64,000 nt of DNA from Xiphias gladius (GCF_016859285.1 NC_053402.1:5401031-5465030), one strand, 5' to 3'; positions 1 through 9,246 are shown, numbered from the stretch's first letter. Notes: generated by a model from the letters alone, not told the origin. Numbers and translations are program-made.

Positions 1-14
1 TACAATCTCAAAGG

Positions 15-130
15 GCTCAGCCACATGGCAAAACCTACCAAAAATATCTTTCACTCACTGGTGTTTCTCTCCACGGAAGTCTTTAGTAAAAGGCGAAAGA
101 CTTATGTGTCATGAAGAGAAACCAGAATCA
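15..130 (-). ncRNA. U5 snRNA-like copy 1, full length
   Basis: The best U5 copy. Read on the minus strand it holds the 5' stem strand (CTGGTTTCTCTTCA), the loop I core GCCTTTTAC, the returning strand, an Sm-like run ATATTTTTGG and a terminal stem-loop that can fold (GCCA/TGGC inside GGCT/AGCC). The stem under loop I reads AGTCTTT/AAAGACT, against AATCTTT/AAAGATT in standard U5, so a base pair is changed on both sides. A PSE-like element lies about 50-65 bp upstream. U5 belongs to the U4/U6.U5 tri-snRNP, where loop I contacts exon ends. It may be a live variant or a recent pseudogene; the sequence alone cannot decide. Confidence 0.72.
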
Positions 131-177
131 GTACAACATGCTCCTCAAGTGCAACCGACTACCCTATTTCTCCTAGA

Positions 178-195
178 CACCACTTTCATGGTAGA
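178..195 (-). promoter_or_regulatory. PSE-like element of U5 copy 1
   Basis: Minus-strand TCTACCATGAAAGTGGTG lies about 48-65 bp upstream of the U5-like start, where the vertebrate proximal sequence element (TCACCNTNA core, bound by SNAPc) sits. The block is kept in almost every unit (for example 1,134-1,151 and 7,876-7,894). I found no octamer-type distal element. Confidence 0.5.
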
Positions 196-340
196 TTCGT
201 CTTTGCTTGCTTTGCTTCTTCCCCTACCCCTCCCCACATTATCACTGGCTCTATCCAATTGGATTGTGAAGGAAAAAAAAACGCCTGGCTTTAAGATGGA
301 GGTTACAAAATTCTGACATTATCAGTTGCAAAACATTGAT

Positions 341-405
341 GTTCCTCTACACGGAAGTCTAGTAAAAAGCGAGAGACTTGTGCGCCATGAGGAGAAATCA
401 GAGTC
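341..405 (-). pseudogene. U5-like copy 2, 5' half only
   Basis: Matches only the first ~65 nt of U5 (5' stem, loop I, returning strand). Loop I is altered to GCTTTTTAC. The Sm site and 3' stem-loop are absent, because the spacer joins directly to the middle of the RNA. The same truncated form recurs at 1,288 and 2,491, so it is a subfamily spread by duplication. Confidence 0.65.
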
Positions 406-575
406 AGTGCGGCCTGCTCCTCAAGTGCAGTCGACTTCCCTACTCCTCCTAGACACCACATTCATGTTGGAAATTACTCTGCTTGTTTTGCTAAGTCCCC
501 TTTAAGACGCCAGCTTAAAAAATTAAGACATTATCTGGTGCATGCAAGGTCTTCATGACCAGTGAGAAGCGGATA

Positions 576-638
576 GTGTTCCACGAGGAATATCAGCGAG
601 TCAACAGAGCAATTTGCTAAATTCTAATTTGTAAAGCG
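576..638 (-). pseudogene. U2 3'-domain fragment 1
   Basis: Shortened U2 match with the GTTCC-xx-GAGG block and the GAGTxxACxGAGCAA block of reverse-complement U2, followed by a decayed Sm-region match. The same form recurs at 8,264-8,328. Confidence 0.5.
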
Positions 639-837
639 TGCAAGTTAATTTGACTCACAATTTTCGGACCCTTGAAAATGTGGTGTTTGGTATTGTCATG
701 GGCTCTATCCAATTGGATTGTGAGGAAAAAAAGCCCCTGGCTTTTTAAGACACAGGCTAGGAAAATTATGACCTTATCAGGTGCTTATACAATCAATACT
801 TTTATGTCAATGCTTGGTTTTCCAAAAGGAAAGAGAC

Positions 838-903
838 GGGTGCACCAAAAGGTTCGTTGGATATGTGGAGTGAACGGTGAAAGCGCTTTTCTAAACTCCA
901 CCC
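838..903 (-). pseudogene. U2 3'-domain fragment 2
   Basis: Starts at the U2 3' terminus (GTGCACCC on the minus strand) and covers the last stem-loop region down to the stretch before the Sm site. About 20 nt of stem-loop IV are lost. The first three-fifths of U2 are absent. Confidence 0.6.
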
Positions 904-969
904 AAGCTCTTCATTGTGCATCTCACATGCTAGATACAAACATCCCTTTGTCGTTTCACAATCTCAAAG

Positions 970-1085
970 GGCTCAGGCACATGGCAAAACCTAACAAAAA
1001 TATCTTTCACTCACCCGTGTTCCTCTGCACGGAAGTTTTTAGTAAAAGGCGAAAGACTTATGCGTCATGAAGAGAAACAAGAGTC
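970..1085 (-). ncRNA. U5 snRNA-like copy 3, full length
   Basis: Full-length U5-like sequence with the exact loop I core GCCTTTTAC, the Sm-like T-run and the terminal stem-loop region. The stem below loop I is weaker than in copy 1 because only one strand has changed. A PSE-like block lies upstream at about 1,134-1,151. Probably a pseudogene in slow decay, but it keeps all the parts. Confidence 0.65.
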
Positions 1086-1287
1086 AGTATATCCTATTAC
1101 TCAAGCACAAACGACTACCCTATTTCTCCTAGACACCACCTTCATGGTAGATTTTTCTTTGCTTGCTTTGCTCAATCCCCTACCCCTCCCCATATTGTCA
1201 TGGGCTCTATCCAATTGGATAGCCTGCATCTTAAAGTCTTAAAGATGCAGGCTACAAAATTCTGACATTATCAGGTGCAAAACACTG

Positions 1288-1355
1288 GTGTTCCTCTACA
1301 AGGAAGTCTAGTAAAAAGCAAGAGACTTGTGCGTCATGAGGAGAACCCAGAGTCA
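1288..1355 (-). pseudogene. U5-like copy 4, 5' half only
   Basis: Same truncated subfamily as the copy at 341-405: 5' stem and loop I (GCTTTTTAC variant) without Sm site or 3' stem-loop. It lies just left of the solo-LTR-like insert. Confidence 0.6.
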
Positions 1356-1489
1356 GTGCAGCCTGCTCCCCAAATGCAGCCGACTACCCTACTTCTTAGA
1401 CACCACCTTCATTTTGGAATTTTCTCTGCTTGTTTTGCTCATTCCCCTACCCTTCCCCACATTGTCACGGGTGCTATCCAATTCGATTG

Positions 1490-1957
1490 TGAGGTTCGGA
1501 TAATTAAAACACCTATTGTGCCTTATTCTTGCTGTAACTCACTAGGATGTAATCATGAGAAGCTCATTTTATGTCATGGTACTGCACCCCGGGGGGGGGG
1601 GTGAATCACACAAGCATGAGAAGGAGGCCACAATGAAGTGTAGCTTCACTGCTGCAAGAAATAGATAACCCGCACCCTAACGGACAGGCGAAGACTCTTC
1701 TTCATCTCTTCTCCCTTTTTGCTAGATTGGAAAACTACCGAGACAAGCAAAGAGTGCGTTGCCTCAAAGTAATAGCGCTATGCTGAATTAGAGTGCTTCA
1801 GATTGCACTGTGCGTTTGGCTGTAACAGACTTGTACTCTGTGGTGCAATCTCCAAAGATCTTTGTTTTCAAATAAAAATCTGTGCTTTAAAGCTATTCAA
1901 TGACTCTGTTCTAATTCCTCACATCAAGCAACTCGGGGAAGCAATAGTGCTTCGACA
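1490..1957 (+). mobile_element. Solo-LTR-like insertion in the snRNA array
   Basis: A ~468 bp segment interrupts a normal unit. It starts TG and ends CA, has AATAAA at 1,871-1,876 and is flanked by GATTG / GATGG, an imperfect 5-bp target duplication. No internal region is seen. Its last ~33 bp recur at 2,672 with the same flank, so the array was rearranged after insertion. Family not recognised. Confidence 0.42.
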
Positions 1958-2073
1958 GATGGAAAAAATCCCCTGGATTTTAATACGCAGGCTGTGAAAA
2001 TTCTGACTTTATCATGTGCTTGCAAGGTCTCTACTGTTATGTTAATGCTTGGTTTTCCACAAAGCAAGAGAGA

Positions 2074-2149
2074 GGTGCACCAAAATGGCGGATGGATTCA
2101 TGGAGTGAACGACGAAAGCCCTTTTCTCAACTCCGCCCAAGCTCTCCAT
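2074..2149 (-). pseudogene. U2 3'-domain fragment 3
   Basis: Same truncated U2 form as the copy at 838, with the GTGGAGTG and GTGCACC blocks kept. It follows the solo-LTR-like insert by about 115 bp. Confidence 0.6.
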
Positions 2150-2201
2150 TGTGCATCTCACAATCTAGATACAAACATCCCTTTGACTTTTCACAATCTC
2201 A

Positions 2202-2282
2202 AAGGGGTCAAGGTGTTCCTCTGCACGGAAGTCTTTAGTAAAAGGTGAAAGACTTATGCGTCATGAAGAGAAACCAGAGTCA
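2202..2282 (-). pseudogene. U5-like copy 5, 3' end missing
   Basis: 5' stem and loop region are well kept (loop core ACCTTTTAC), but the Sm site and the 3' stem-loop are deleted, so the mid-part abuts the 3'-flank sequence. It cannot assemble an Sm core as it stands. Confidence 0.65.
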
Positions 2283-2490
2283 GTACAACATGCTCCTCAA
2301 GCGCAACCAACTACCCTATTACTATTACTAGACACCAACTTCTTGGTAGAATTTTCTTTGCTTGCTTTGCTTCTTCGCCTACCCCTCCCCACATTATCAC
2401 TGGCTCCATCCAATTGGATTGTGGAGGAAAAAAAGCCCCTGGCTTTAAGATGCAGGCTACAAAATTCTAACATTATCTGGTGCAAAACAC

Positions 2491-2560
2491 TGGTGTTCCT
2501 CTACACGGAAGTCTAGTAAAAAGCGAGAGACTTGTGCCTCATGAGGAGAAATCAGAGTGA
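2491..2560 (-). pseudogene. U5-like copy 6, 5' half only
   Basis: Third member of the short subfamily (compare 341-405 and 1,288-1,355), with the same GCTTTTTAC loop variant and no Sm site. Confidence 0.6.
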
Positions 2561-2818
2561 GTATGGCCTACTCCTCAAGTGCAGTCGACTTCCCTACTCC
2601 TCCTAGACACCACATTCATGTTGGAATTTTCTCTGCTTGCTTTGCGCAATCCCCTACCCCTCCCCATATTGCAAGCAACTCGGGGAAGCAATAGTGCTTC
2701 GACAGATGGAAAAAATCCCCTGGATTTTAATACGCAGGCTGTGAAAATTCTGACTTTATCATGTGCTTGCAAGGTCTCTACGTTATGTTAATGCTTGGTT
2801 CTCCACAAGACAAGAGAA

Positions 2819-2884
2819 GTTTGCACCAAAATGTCGGGCTGATTCATGGAGTGAACGGAGAAAGCCCCTTTTCTCAACTCCGCC
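2819..2884 (-). pseudogene. U2 3'-domain fragment 4
   Basis: Truncated U2 form. Its left flank is part of a duplicated segment that also occurs before fragment 3 (1,925-2,034 equals 2,672-2,781). Confidence 0.6.
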
Positions 2885-2952
2885 AAAGCTCTCCATTGCG
2901 CACCTTACATATTACACAGAAAAAATCCATTTGACTTTTCACAATTTCAAAG

Positions 2953-3058
2953 TGCTCAACCACATGGCAAAGAAACCAGAAATATATTTAACTCAATGGT
3001 GTTCCTCTGCACGGTAAAAGGCAAGAGACTTGTGCGTCATGAAGAGAAACCAGAGTCA
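2953..3058 (-). pseudogene. U5-like copy 7, internal deletion
   Basis: Has the 5' stem, the loop I core GCCTTTTAC, the Sm-like run and the 3' stem-loop region, but about ten bases of the strand returning from loop I are lost, so the loop stem cannot form. Confidence 0.65.
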
Positions 3059-3309
3059 GTGCGGCATGCTCCTCCAGCCCTACTGACTTCCCTACCCCTC
3101 CTAGACACCACCTTCATGTTGGAATTTTCTTTGTTTGCTTTGCTCACTCCCCTACCCATCACCATATTGTCACGGGCGCTATTCAATTGGATTGTGAGGG
3201 AAAAAAGCCCCTGGCTTTAAGACGCAGGCTACGAAAATGCTGACATTATTAGGTGCTTGCGAGGTCTCTACCTTTATGTCAATGCTTGGTTTTCCACAAG
3301 GCAAGAGAA

Positions 3310-3375
3310 AGGTACACCAAAATGTCAGGTGGATTCGTGGAGTGAACAGAGAAAGCCCTTTTTTCAACTCCGCCC
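3310..3375 (-). pseudogene. U2 3'-domain fragment 5
   Basis: Truncated U2 form with the CACTCCACGAATCC block, followed in transcription order by a 3'-box-like element and the common spacer. Confidence 0.6.
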
Positions 3376-3440
3376 AAGCTCTCCATTGTGCAGCTCACAT
3401 ACTAGATTAAAACATCAGTTTGACTTTTCACAATCTCAAA

Positions 3441-3557
3441 GTCTCAGCCACATGGCAAAGCCTCCCAAAAATATATTTAACTCACTGGTGTTCCTCTCCA
3501 CGTTAGTTTTTAGTAAAAGGTGAAAGACTTGTGCGTCATTAAGAAAAACCTGAGTCA
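3441..3557 (-). pseudogene. U5-like copy 8
   Basis: Full-length match with scattered changes in the 5' stem and an altered loop core (ACCTTTTAC). Its upstream promoter side is cut off after about 25 bp by the retroviral fossil that starts at 3,583. Confidence 0.65.
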
Positions 3558-3582
3558 AGAAAAACCTCCTCAAGAGCAGCCG

Positions 3583-3763
3583 ACTCTGAAAATCAGCCTT
3601 GTCCACCACCTCTTATATGAGGCATTTGTTTTCCCAAGAAATGTCACTAACATATGGCTTTAGAATTACCTCACTTTTCAGACTGCAAGGCACCTTCTGA
3701 GGACCTTTGACCTAGGGCCTTTGTTTAAACACATAAATTCAGTTCTACATATGTAACCATACA
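3583..3763 (-). repeat. 3' LTR part of the retrovirus fossil
   Basis: Matches the U3 side of the right LTR (7,191-7,367) at roughly 95 percent by eye and starts TGTATGG right after a purine-rich tract, as a 3' LTR should. On its other side it meets the snRNA array directly. Confidence 0.6.
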
Positions 3764-4754
3764 CCTCATTTCTCCCCTTAGAGGCTTGCAGAGCCTCAAA
3801 AAGAGAAAAAAATTACACATGCATGTTTACAAATGTAACAAGAATGACAGGTCCTCCTATACTGCTTGCTGCAGCTTAACCTTAGCAAGACAACACATTT
3901 GTGGAGTGTGAGAGCAAAAACCTGTCAGGGAGCTTCCTTTCTCACAAGTTCCATCAATCAATCAGGACAGGAAATTCTTCTCACGGTCGTCGCTGTTTTT
4001 AAGCGAACGCATATAGTACTCCAAGCCAATTAAAAAAAGGAGAATTTGTGAAAAATGTATAGATATATGTCTTAAGCAAATACATATGGAAACCTCAGAA
4101 AATAAAACTAAATAATGTACAAATTCAGGCTGGTCATCCCATCTGACCCTCCAATGGACTTTTCCCTGCCTAGCACCAATCTCCCTAAGCACCGAGAAAA
4201 AGAAAACAAATGAGGTCCCAGTGTATTTACATACTGACAGAGAACCACATTCTTAAAGCAATCAAAGTGAAAAAATCCCCAAGTAAAGCAAAATATCATA
4301 TTGGACTCACTAGCATATAAATATCCTACTTCGAATATTATCAATATCACAGATTACATCTAACACTGTAGAATGTATACATAGAAGAGAAGACATAAGA
4401 GGCTATCACACTGCAGCTCCTCAGGAGGGTCGACTCTCGTTGTAGTGTTGATGGTGGTTTGAGTCCAGACATTTTACTTCCACAGTGTCCTTGTTCAGGG
4501 CCCTTTGTCCATTTTCCACTGTCCTTGTTTTGAGTGTTTGAGAACATCGGGGTCCCTGAACAGTCAGCCACCCTCACAGTGGTTTTCCCCAATACCATTC
4601 TAGGAGAAAAGAAAAAAAAGACCAACCAGTATCTTGCAAAAATAAAAAAAACATCAGATGCAGATTATCACATTATAATGAGATGTGAAATTCACAGTAT
4701 CATACTTTCACATTATCCCAGGTTAACTTTCACATTTCCATTTCCCCTCTTTGA

Positions 4755-5645
4755 TTATATCACTCTAAGAACTGCTATCAAAATCTGAATCAACGCTGCA
4801 CCTAACACTCCGAATCTGTCTCGTAACCAAGCACTAGCAGACCATCCAGCTCCTTGTGATGCGCCAAATGCATCCCTAATGTGCTTCAATGCATGTACAA
4901 CACTAGTGATATTATCAGAGTTGTTAGGAATCAAAGTATAACAGGCATCGTCTGGTGTCTGGTCAAGGTCATCAAGGTCATTGGTCATGTCTGACAGAGT
5001 CTTCTGGGTTGTTATAGATGAATTTACATCAGTCTTGTTCACAATTGATTCCCAAATTTCAGATTTCTTACTACTACTCTTCAAGCTAACCTGTATTCGC
5101 AACATAGGCTTATGAGTCCCATTAACAAATTCCTCAGGTTTCAAAAGTGTCATAACAGGAATCTTTGCCCTTTTTACAAGCTCAGTCAATGTTTTATTTG
5201 TGACTGCCCCTGTCACAACCTTACTTGTAGAATTTCCCAAAGTAACAGACGTATGAGTCGTCACCATCATTGTTGTACTATTTATTCCCTTCTGAGTCGT
5301 AACTAAAGCAACAACCGGAGTTGTCATATTAACACTCTTAGTCGCTTCCGGAGCAAAAGTAATATGTATCATCTGTCCACTATATCTCCCCAAAGTAGTT
5401 GCTGTGGTGAGTCGCTCCTGAACTTTTCTAACAACTGTGGATACTTGAACAGGAATAAAACTTATCACAAGTGTCACTTTATGAGTCACATATCCCTCTA
5501 TCCAATAGTTTCGAAATAATACAAATTTTAAATGTGGTTCAAAATAAGTGCATGTATATTCTCCTTGATCTTCCCAAGTAGCATTGTTCAAGACAAGCGA
5601 ACAATCACCCTCCATTTTCATCCACTTCATATCATTGTACAACAC
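4755..5645 (-). pseudogene. Envelope-like/Ig-like frame of the fossil
   Basis: A 296-codon open stretch. Its N-terminal part has the Ig V-set F-strand signature (DCSLVLNNATWEDQGEYTC), its middle is rich in Thr/Ser/Asn-glycosylation-type sequence, and its C-terminus ends in a hydrophobic segment (GVLGAALIQILIAVL) like an envelope anchor. It is part of a broken element and only a fossil. I do not recognise a named family. Confidence 0.4.
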
Positions 5646-5885
5646 ATACTTCCTTCAATCACGAGGCACAATGTCAACATCAGGTCCTACTAACACTACG
5701 TCTTCACCGCAACCCTTTTTTCCACTTAGGAGGATTATTGCCACCAACGTTCCATTTACCACATTGACATGGAAGATGAGCTGCGCTGCCTAATTTTATC
5801 CTAATCACAGAAAAAGTTGGTGTCGGTGAAGTTGTCCGAGGTGCAACTGTTGTTAAGAGCAATGCATTTGTACTTTCAGTAACCT

Positions 5886-6179
5886 TCAGGACTGGAGGGA
5901 TAGGTCTCTGTTTCTTTTTTCCAGTTTCTGGCCGGAGAATGACATTGTAGTTGTTAACTCTCTTACTTCTTTATCAACTCGGAATTGTGTGATCTTACTT
6001 ACATCTATTACTACTAAAGTCACTATCCTAGTTCTAAACCCTGTCTCTGACCGCTCACTCTGAACTTGTGGATCATAATAAGAACACCTATAATCCCCTT
6101 GATCCTCTTGCTGAAGCCTATGTACATAAAGGCTACAGTCACCTTCAATCTTTATTCTCCTCTGGTCATTAATTAACAT
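5886..6179 (-). pseudogene. Second Ig-like frame of the fossil
   Basis: A 97-codon stretch with the same signature as the neighbouring frame (GDCSLYVHRLQQEDQGDYRC, then SYYDP), so the element carried two related Ig-like segments. Fossil only. Confidence 0.38.
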
Positions 6180-6277
6180 GTACCTCCCTAGTGGTGATGC
6201 TCCCTCTTTTGCTCATCAAGCCTCTCTTGAACCTCTTCTTGTCTTTGCCTTCATCACTTTCCTTCTTCTTTCCATAT

Positions 6278-6727
6278 TTAGCTCTCTCTTCTCCCAAAAA
6301 TCCTGTCGAAGGCGATGGTCCCATGGTCTCCATTGCTGTTTCCATTCTCACTTTCATTGGAGCTGTCATCTCCTCGGCCCTTTTTCCTCCACGTTTTGAC
6401 TCCTCTTCTCTTCTCTTTAGCCAGTATCCGTCTGACTGCTGGGTCATATCCACCCATAATTTCATCCGAATCACTCTGATCATCATCTCCAAATTCCATT
6501 CTCTTGATCATAAGTCCACCCTTAGTTTCCAAACGAGCCATTTTCTTTTTACTATTGGTGCTTGGACACATCTTTATGGTTGTTTCCGCTCTTCCCGTTT
6601 CTAATATTCGCTCATTCTCATCTGCAATGTGATAGTTACCCTCCTGACTAATCACTGGAAGTTGGGGATAAATCTCCTCAAACTTCACCTCCTTCTCAGA
6701 AGGTGGGGGTTTCTTTATTTTCTTCAC
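6278..6727 (-). pseudogene. Gag-like frame of the fossil
   Basis: A 149-codon stretch rich in charged residues with a YPQLPV motif. It is called Gag-like from its place near the 5' LTR and its composition, not from a clear homology. Fossil only. Confidence 0.28.
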
Positions 6728-7041
6728 GTCTTTACTACTTTAAATTCTTATTTTCTTCACATCTTTACTAGACTACTCCCCCCTTTACGGTGCCTAGCAA
6801 CGCAACAAAACCAAATTTAGAACGGAGCACAGAATCAAACATCAACACATCATGACACGCACACACAAATGATTCTTTGCGGTGTGTCCAACCAGCAAAT
6901 ACAACAGCCAATACGAACAACCAGCGCCCCAAGAACGTTAGGAATGCTCACCTTAACTGCCAGCGTGGAGCGGGAGATGGCGCGCTGATGCTGGTGAAGA
7001 TGCTGCAGGGCACAACACGACCAAGTTCGTGACGCCAAAAT

Positions 7042-7367
7042 TGTTGTAATTTATTAGATGATGATGATAATGCTGAAGGAGACTCCGCTGACACTGTCTT
7101 GATTGCATATAAAGGTTTATTACAAAGAAGTACAGCATCAAATCAAGCACATACAGGTCTGCTTGTGAGAGGGTGTGAAGCCAATGAACCACTCTGAAAA
7201 TCAGCCTTGTCCACCACCTCTTATATGAGGCATTTTCCCAAGAAATGTCACTAACATATGGCTTTAGCATTACCTCACTTTTCAGACTGCAAGACATCTT
7301 CTGAGGACCTTTGACCTAGGGCCTTTGTTTAAACACATAAATTCAGTTCTACATATGTAATTATACA
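7042..7367 (-). repeat. 5' LTR of the retrovirus fossil
   Basis: On the minus strand it begins TGTATAAT and ends CA before the primer-site-like sequence. It shows a TATA-like box near 7,219 and AATAAA at 7,116-7,121, giving a plausible U3-R-U5 layout of about 326 bp. Confidence 0.6.
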
Positions 7368-7554
7368 CTTTAACCACCTTCATGGTAGAATTTTCTTTGC
7401 TTGCTTTGCTCATTCCCCTACCCCTCCCCATATTGTCACAGGCTCTATCCAATTGGATTGTGAGGGGAAAAAAAAGCCCCTGGCCTTTTAAGACGCAGGC
7501 TGCAAAAATTCTGACATTATCAGGTGCTTACAGAGTCTCTACCTTTATGTCAAT

Positions 7555-7570
7555 GCTTGGTTTTCCACAA
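7555..7570 (-). terminator. 3'-box-like element after U2 fragment 6
   Basis: Minus-strand TTGTGGAAAACCAAGC starts about 10 nt past the U2 3' end (7,581), the normal 3'-box distance. The same sequence follows the other U2 fragments. Confidence 0.4.
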
Positions 7571-7580
7571 AACAAGAGAA

Positions 7581-7646
7581 GGGTGCACCGAAATGTCAGG
7601 TGGATTCGTGGAGTGAACAGAGAAAGCCCTTTTCTCAACTCCGCCC
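7581..7646 (-). pseudogene. U2 3'-domain fragment 6
   Basis: Truncated U2 form on the right side of the retroviral fossil, nearly the same as fragment 5 on the left side. A 3'-box-like element lies at 7,555-7,570. Confidence 0.62.
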
Positions 7647-7690
7647 AGGCACTCCATTGCGCACCTCACATACTACATACAAACATCTGT

Positions 7691-7706
7691 TTGACTTTTC
7701 ACAATC
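7691..7706 (-). terminator. 3'-box-like element after U5 copy 9
   Basis: Minus-strand ATTGTGAAAAGTCAAA resembles the snRNA 3' box (GTTTN0-3AAARNNAGA), which directs Integrator cleavage. It lies just past the 3' stem-loop and is repeated after most U5-like copies. Confidence 0.42.
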
Positions 7707-7712
7707 TCAAAG

Positions 7713-7829
7713 TGCTCAGCCACATGGCAAAGCCTACCAAAAATAGATTTAACTCAATGGTGTTCCTCTTCACGGTAGTCTTTAATAAAACGCAAAAGAC
7801 TTGTGCGTCATAAAGAGAAACCAGACTCA
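7713..7829 (-). pseudogene. U5-like copy 9, full length with changed loop
   Basis: Full-length alignment to U5 with stem I and the 3' stem-loop kept, but loop I reads GCGTTTTAT instead of GCCTTTTAC. That changes invariant loop positions. A PSE-like element at 7,876-7,894 and a 3'-box-like element at 7,691-7,706 flank it correctly. Confidence 0.68.
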
Positions 7830-7875
7830 GTACAACATGCTCCTCAAGCGCAATCGACTAGCCTACTCGTCATAG

Positions 7876-7894
7876 ACACCACCTTCATGGTAGA
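7876..7894 (-). promoter_or_regulatory. PSE-like element of U5 copy 9
   Basis: Minus-strand TCTACCATGAAGGTGGTGT, about 47-65 bp upstream of the U5-like start at 7,829. Same motif and spacing as copy 1. Confidence 0.5.
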
Positions 7895-8263
7895 ATTTTC
7901 TTTGCTTGCTTTGTTCATTCCCCTCCCCCTCCCCATATTCTCACAGGTTCTATCCAATTGGATCGTGGAGAAAAAAAGGCTTAGGCTTTAAGACGCCGGC
8001 TAAAAAAACTCTGACAGTATCTGGTGCATGCAGTGTCTCCATGACCAGTGAGAAAAAAAAAGGGAAAATGCAGGGCACTTTCAACAGGTTTTTGTAATCT
8101 CATTGCAATAATGTTACATTTCCTCCATTTCCAGATTTCCAGACAAGCAACAGTAAAAATCTCAGTGCATTTTTTGAGCCTTTTTCTTACAGTCGGTTGT
8201 GTGCTACACTCTTCCACCAATCGTCATAGCTGATACGTATTGTTTGGAGGCTAGTAGCCCTGT

Positions 8264-8328
8264 GATGTTCCATGAGGAATATCAGTGAGTCAACAGAGCA
8301 GATTTGCAAAATTCTAATCTGTAAAGCG
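8264..8328 (-). pseudogene. U2 3'-domain fragment 7
   Basis: Same shortened form as the fragment at 576-638. It sits after a ~220 bp stretch (8,050-8,260) that I cannot assign to any snRNA. Confidence 0.5.
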
Positions 8329-8401
8329 TGCACCCCTGAAAATGTCATATTTGGTACTCTACCTTTATGTCAATGCTTGGTTTTCCACAAGGCAAGAAAA
8401 G

Positions 8402-8484
8402 AGTGCACAGTTCCCGGCAGCACTGCGATACCGGGTTGATGCGTGGAGTCAACAGAGCAGTTTTGCAAAAATCTAATGTGTAAA
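8402..8484 (-). pseudogene. U2 3'-domain fragment 8, less diverged
   Basis: Keeps the full stem-loop IV block, including GATGCGTGGAGT, and then part of the Sm-region match. It lacks the deletion typical of fragments 2-6, so it represents the ancestral form. Confidence 0.65.
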
Positions 8485-8512
8485 ATGTGCTAGTGAATTT
8501 GACATACACTCT

Positions 8513-8573
8513 TTGCAATGCTGGGTGGATTCCTGGAGTGAAAGGAGAAAGCCCTTTTCCTCAACTCTGCCCA
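8513..8573 (-). pseudogene. U2 3'-domain fragment 9
   Basis: Short U2 match covering the GCAATGC and GTGGA-TTCCTGGAGTG blocks. The terminal GTGCACC is missing. Confidence 0.5.
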
Positions 8574-8640
8574 AGCCCATCGATTGCGCACCTCACATAC
8601 TACACAAAAAAAATATGTTTGACGTTTCACAATCTCAAAT

Positions 8641-8733
8641 GGCTCAATCACATGGCAAAGTTTACCCAAAATATATTTAACTCCATGGTGTTCCTCTCCA
8701 CGGTAGTCCTTAGTAAAAGGCAAAAGACTTACA
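8641..8733 (-). pseudogene. U5-like copy 10, 5' end missing
   Basis: Keeps the 3' stem-loop region, Sm-like run and loop core (GCCTTTTAC). The first ~25 nt of the RNA and its promoter are gone, replaced at once by the 3' flank of the next copy. Confidence 0.62.
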
Positions 8734-8781
8734 CCTCACATACTAGATAGAAACATCTTTTCGTCCTTTCCCCATCTCAAA

Positions 8782-8895
8782 TGGCTCAACCACATGGCAA
8801 AACCTACCAAAAGCATCCTTCAGTCACTGGTGCTCCTCTCGAAGAAAATCTTTAGTAAAAGGAAAAAGACGTGTGCTACATCAAGAGTAATCACA
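8782..8895 (-). pseudogene. U5-like copy 11, strongly diverged
   Basis: Recognisable by the GGTAGGTTTTGCC 3' region and by the loop-side strand AGTAAAAGG, but the 5' stem and loop flanks are heavily changed. Dead copy. Confidence 0.55.
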
Positions 8896-9126
8896 ACCTA
8901 CCTCTCACGAGCAGCCGACTATCCTATTCATCCCAATCTCCATGTTCATGGTACAACTTTCTTTGCTTGCTTTGCTCATTCCCCTACCCCTCCCCATATT
9001 GTCACTGGCTCTATCTAAAAAAGGCACAGGCTTTAAGAACGCACGCTAAATCAATTCTAACATTATCTGGTGCATACAGGGTCTATTCCTTTATGGCAAT
9101 GCTTCATTTTTCACAAGGCAAGAGAA

Positions 9127-9190
9127 GGGTGCACATTTCCCGGCAGCACTGAAATGCCGGGTGGACTCACAGAGTGAATGGAGAAAGCCA
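9127..9190 (-). pseudogene. U2 3'-domain fragment 10
   Basis: Stem-loop IV and its 3' terminus are kept without the common deletion. It then jumps straight to the linker that precedes U5 copy 12. Confidence 0.58.
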
Positions 9191-9246
9191 CCTCACATAT
9201 TAGATACAAACATAAATTTGACTTTTGACTTTTCACAATCTCAGAT

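Larger units (their letters stand above)
3583..7367 (-). mobile_element. Broken endogenous retrovirus fossil in the snRNA array
   Basis: Seen: two same-direction LTR copies (3,583-3,763 and 7,042-7,367), a purine-rich tract next to the left copy (3,764-3,779), and a primer-site-like TGGCGTCACGAAC (down from 7,037) next to the right copy. Inside are a Gag-like frame and frames with immunoglobulin-like and envelope-like features. At 3.8 kb it is far shorter than a complete element and is broken in several places. The shared LTR parts differ at only a few percent of positions, so it is old but not ancient. Both flanks are snRNA-array sequence. The family may be epsilon-like, given the fish host and an arginine-type primer site; this is inference. 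Confidence 0.68.

Noticed and set aside
104-3523. Many 60-140 codon plus-strand frames with similar peptides
   Set aside because: They recur because the underlying U5/U2 units recur. The repeated peptide phrases are translations of antisense snRNA sequence and spacer.
7551-7580. Possible U1 snRNA match in the spacer (TGGTTTTCCACAAGGC)
   Set aside because: The match is short and the surrounding U1 sequence is absent; the stretch is better explained as a 3'-box-like element after U2.
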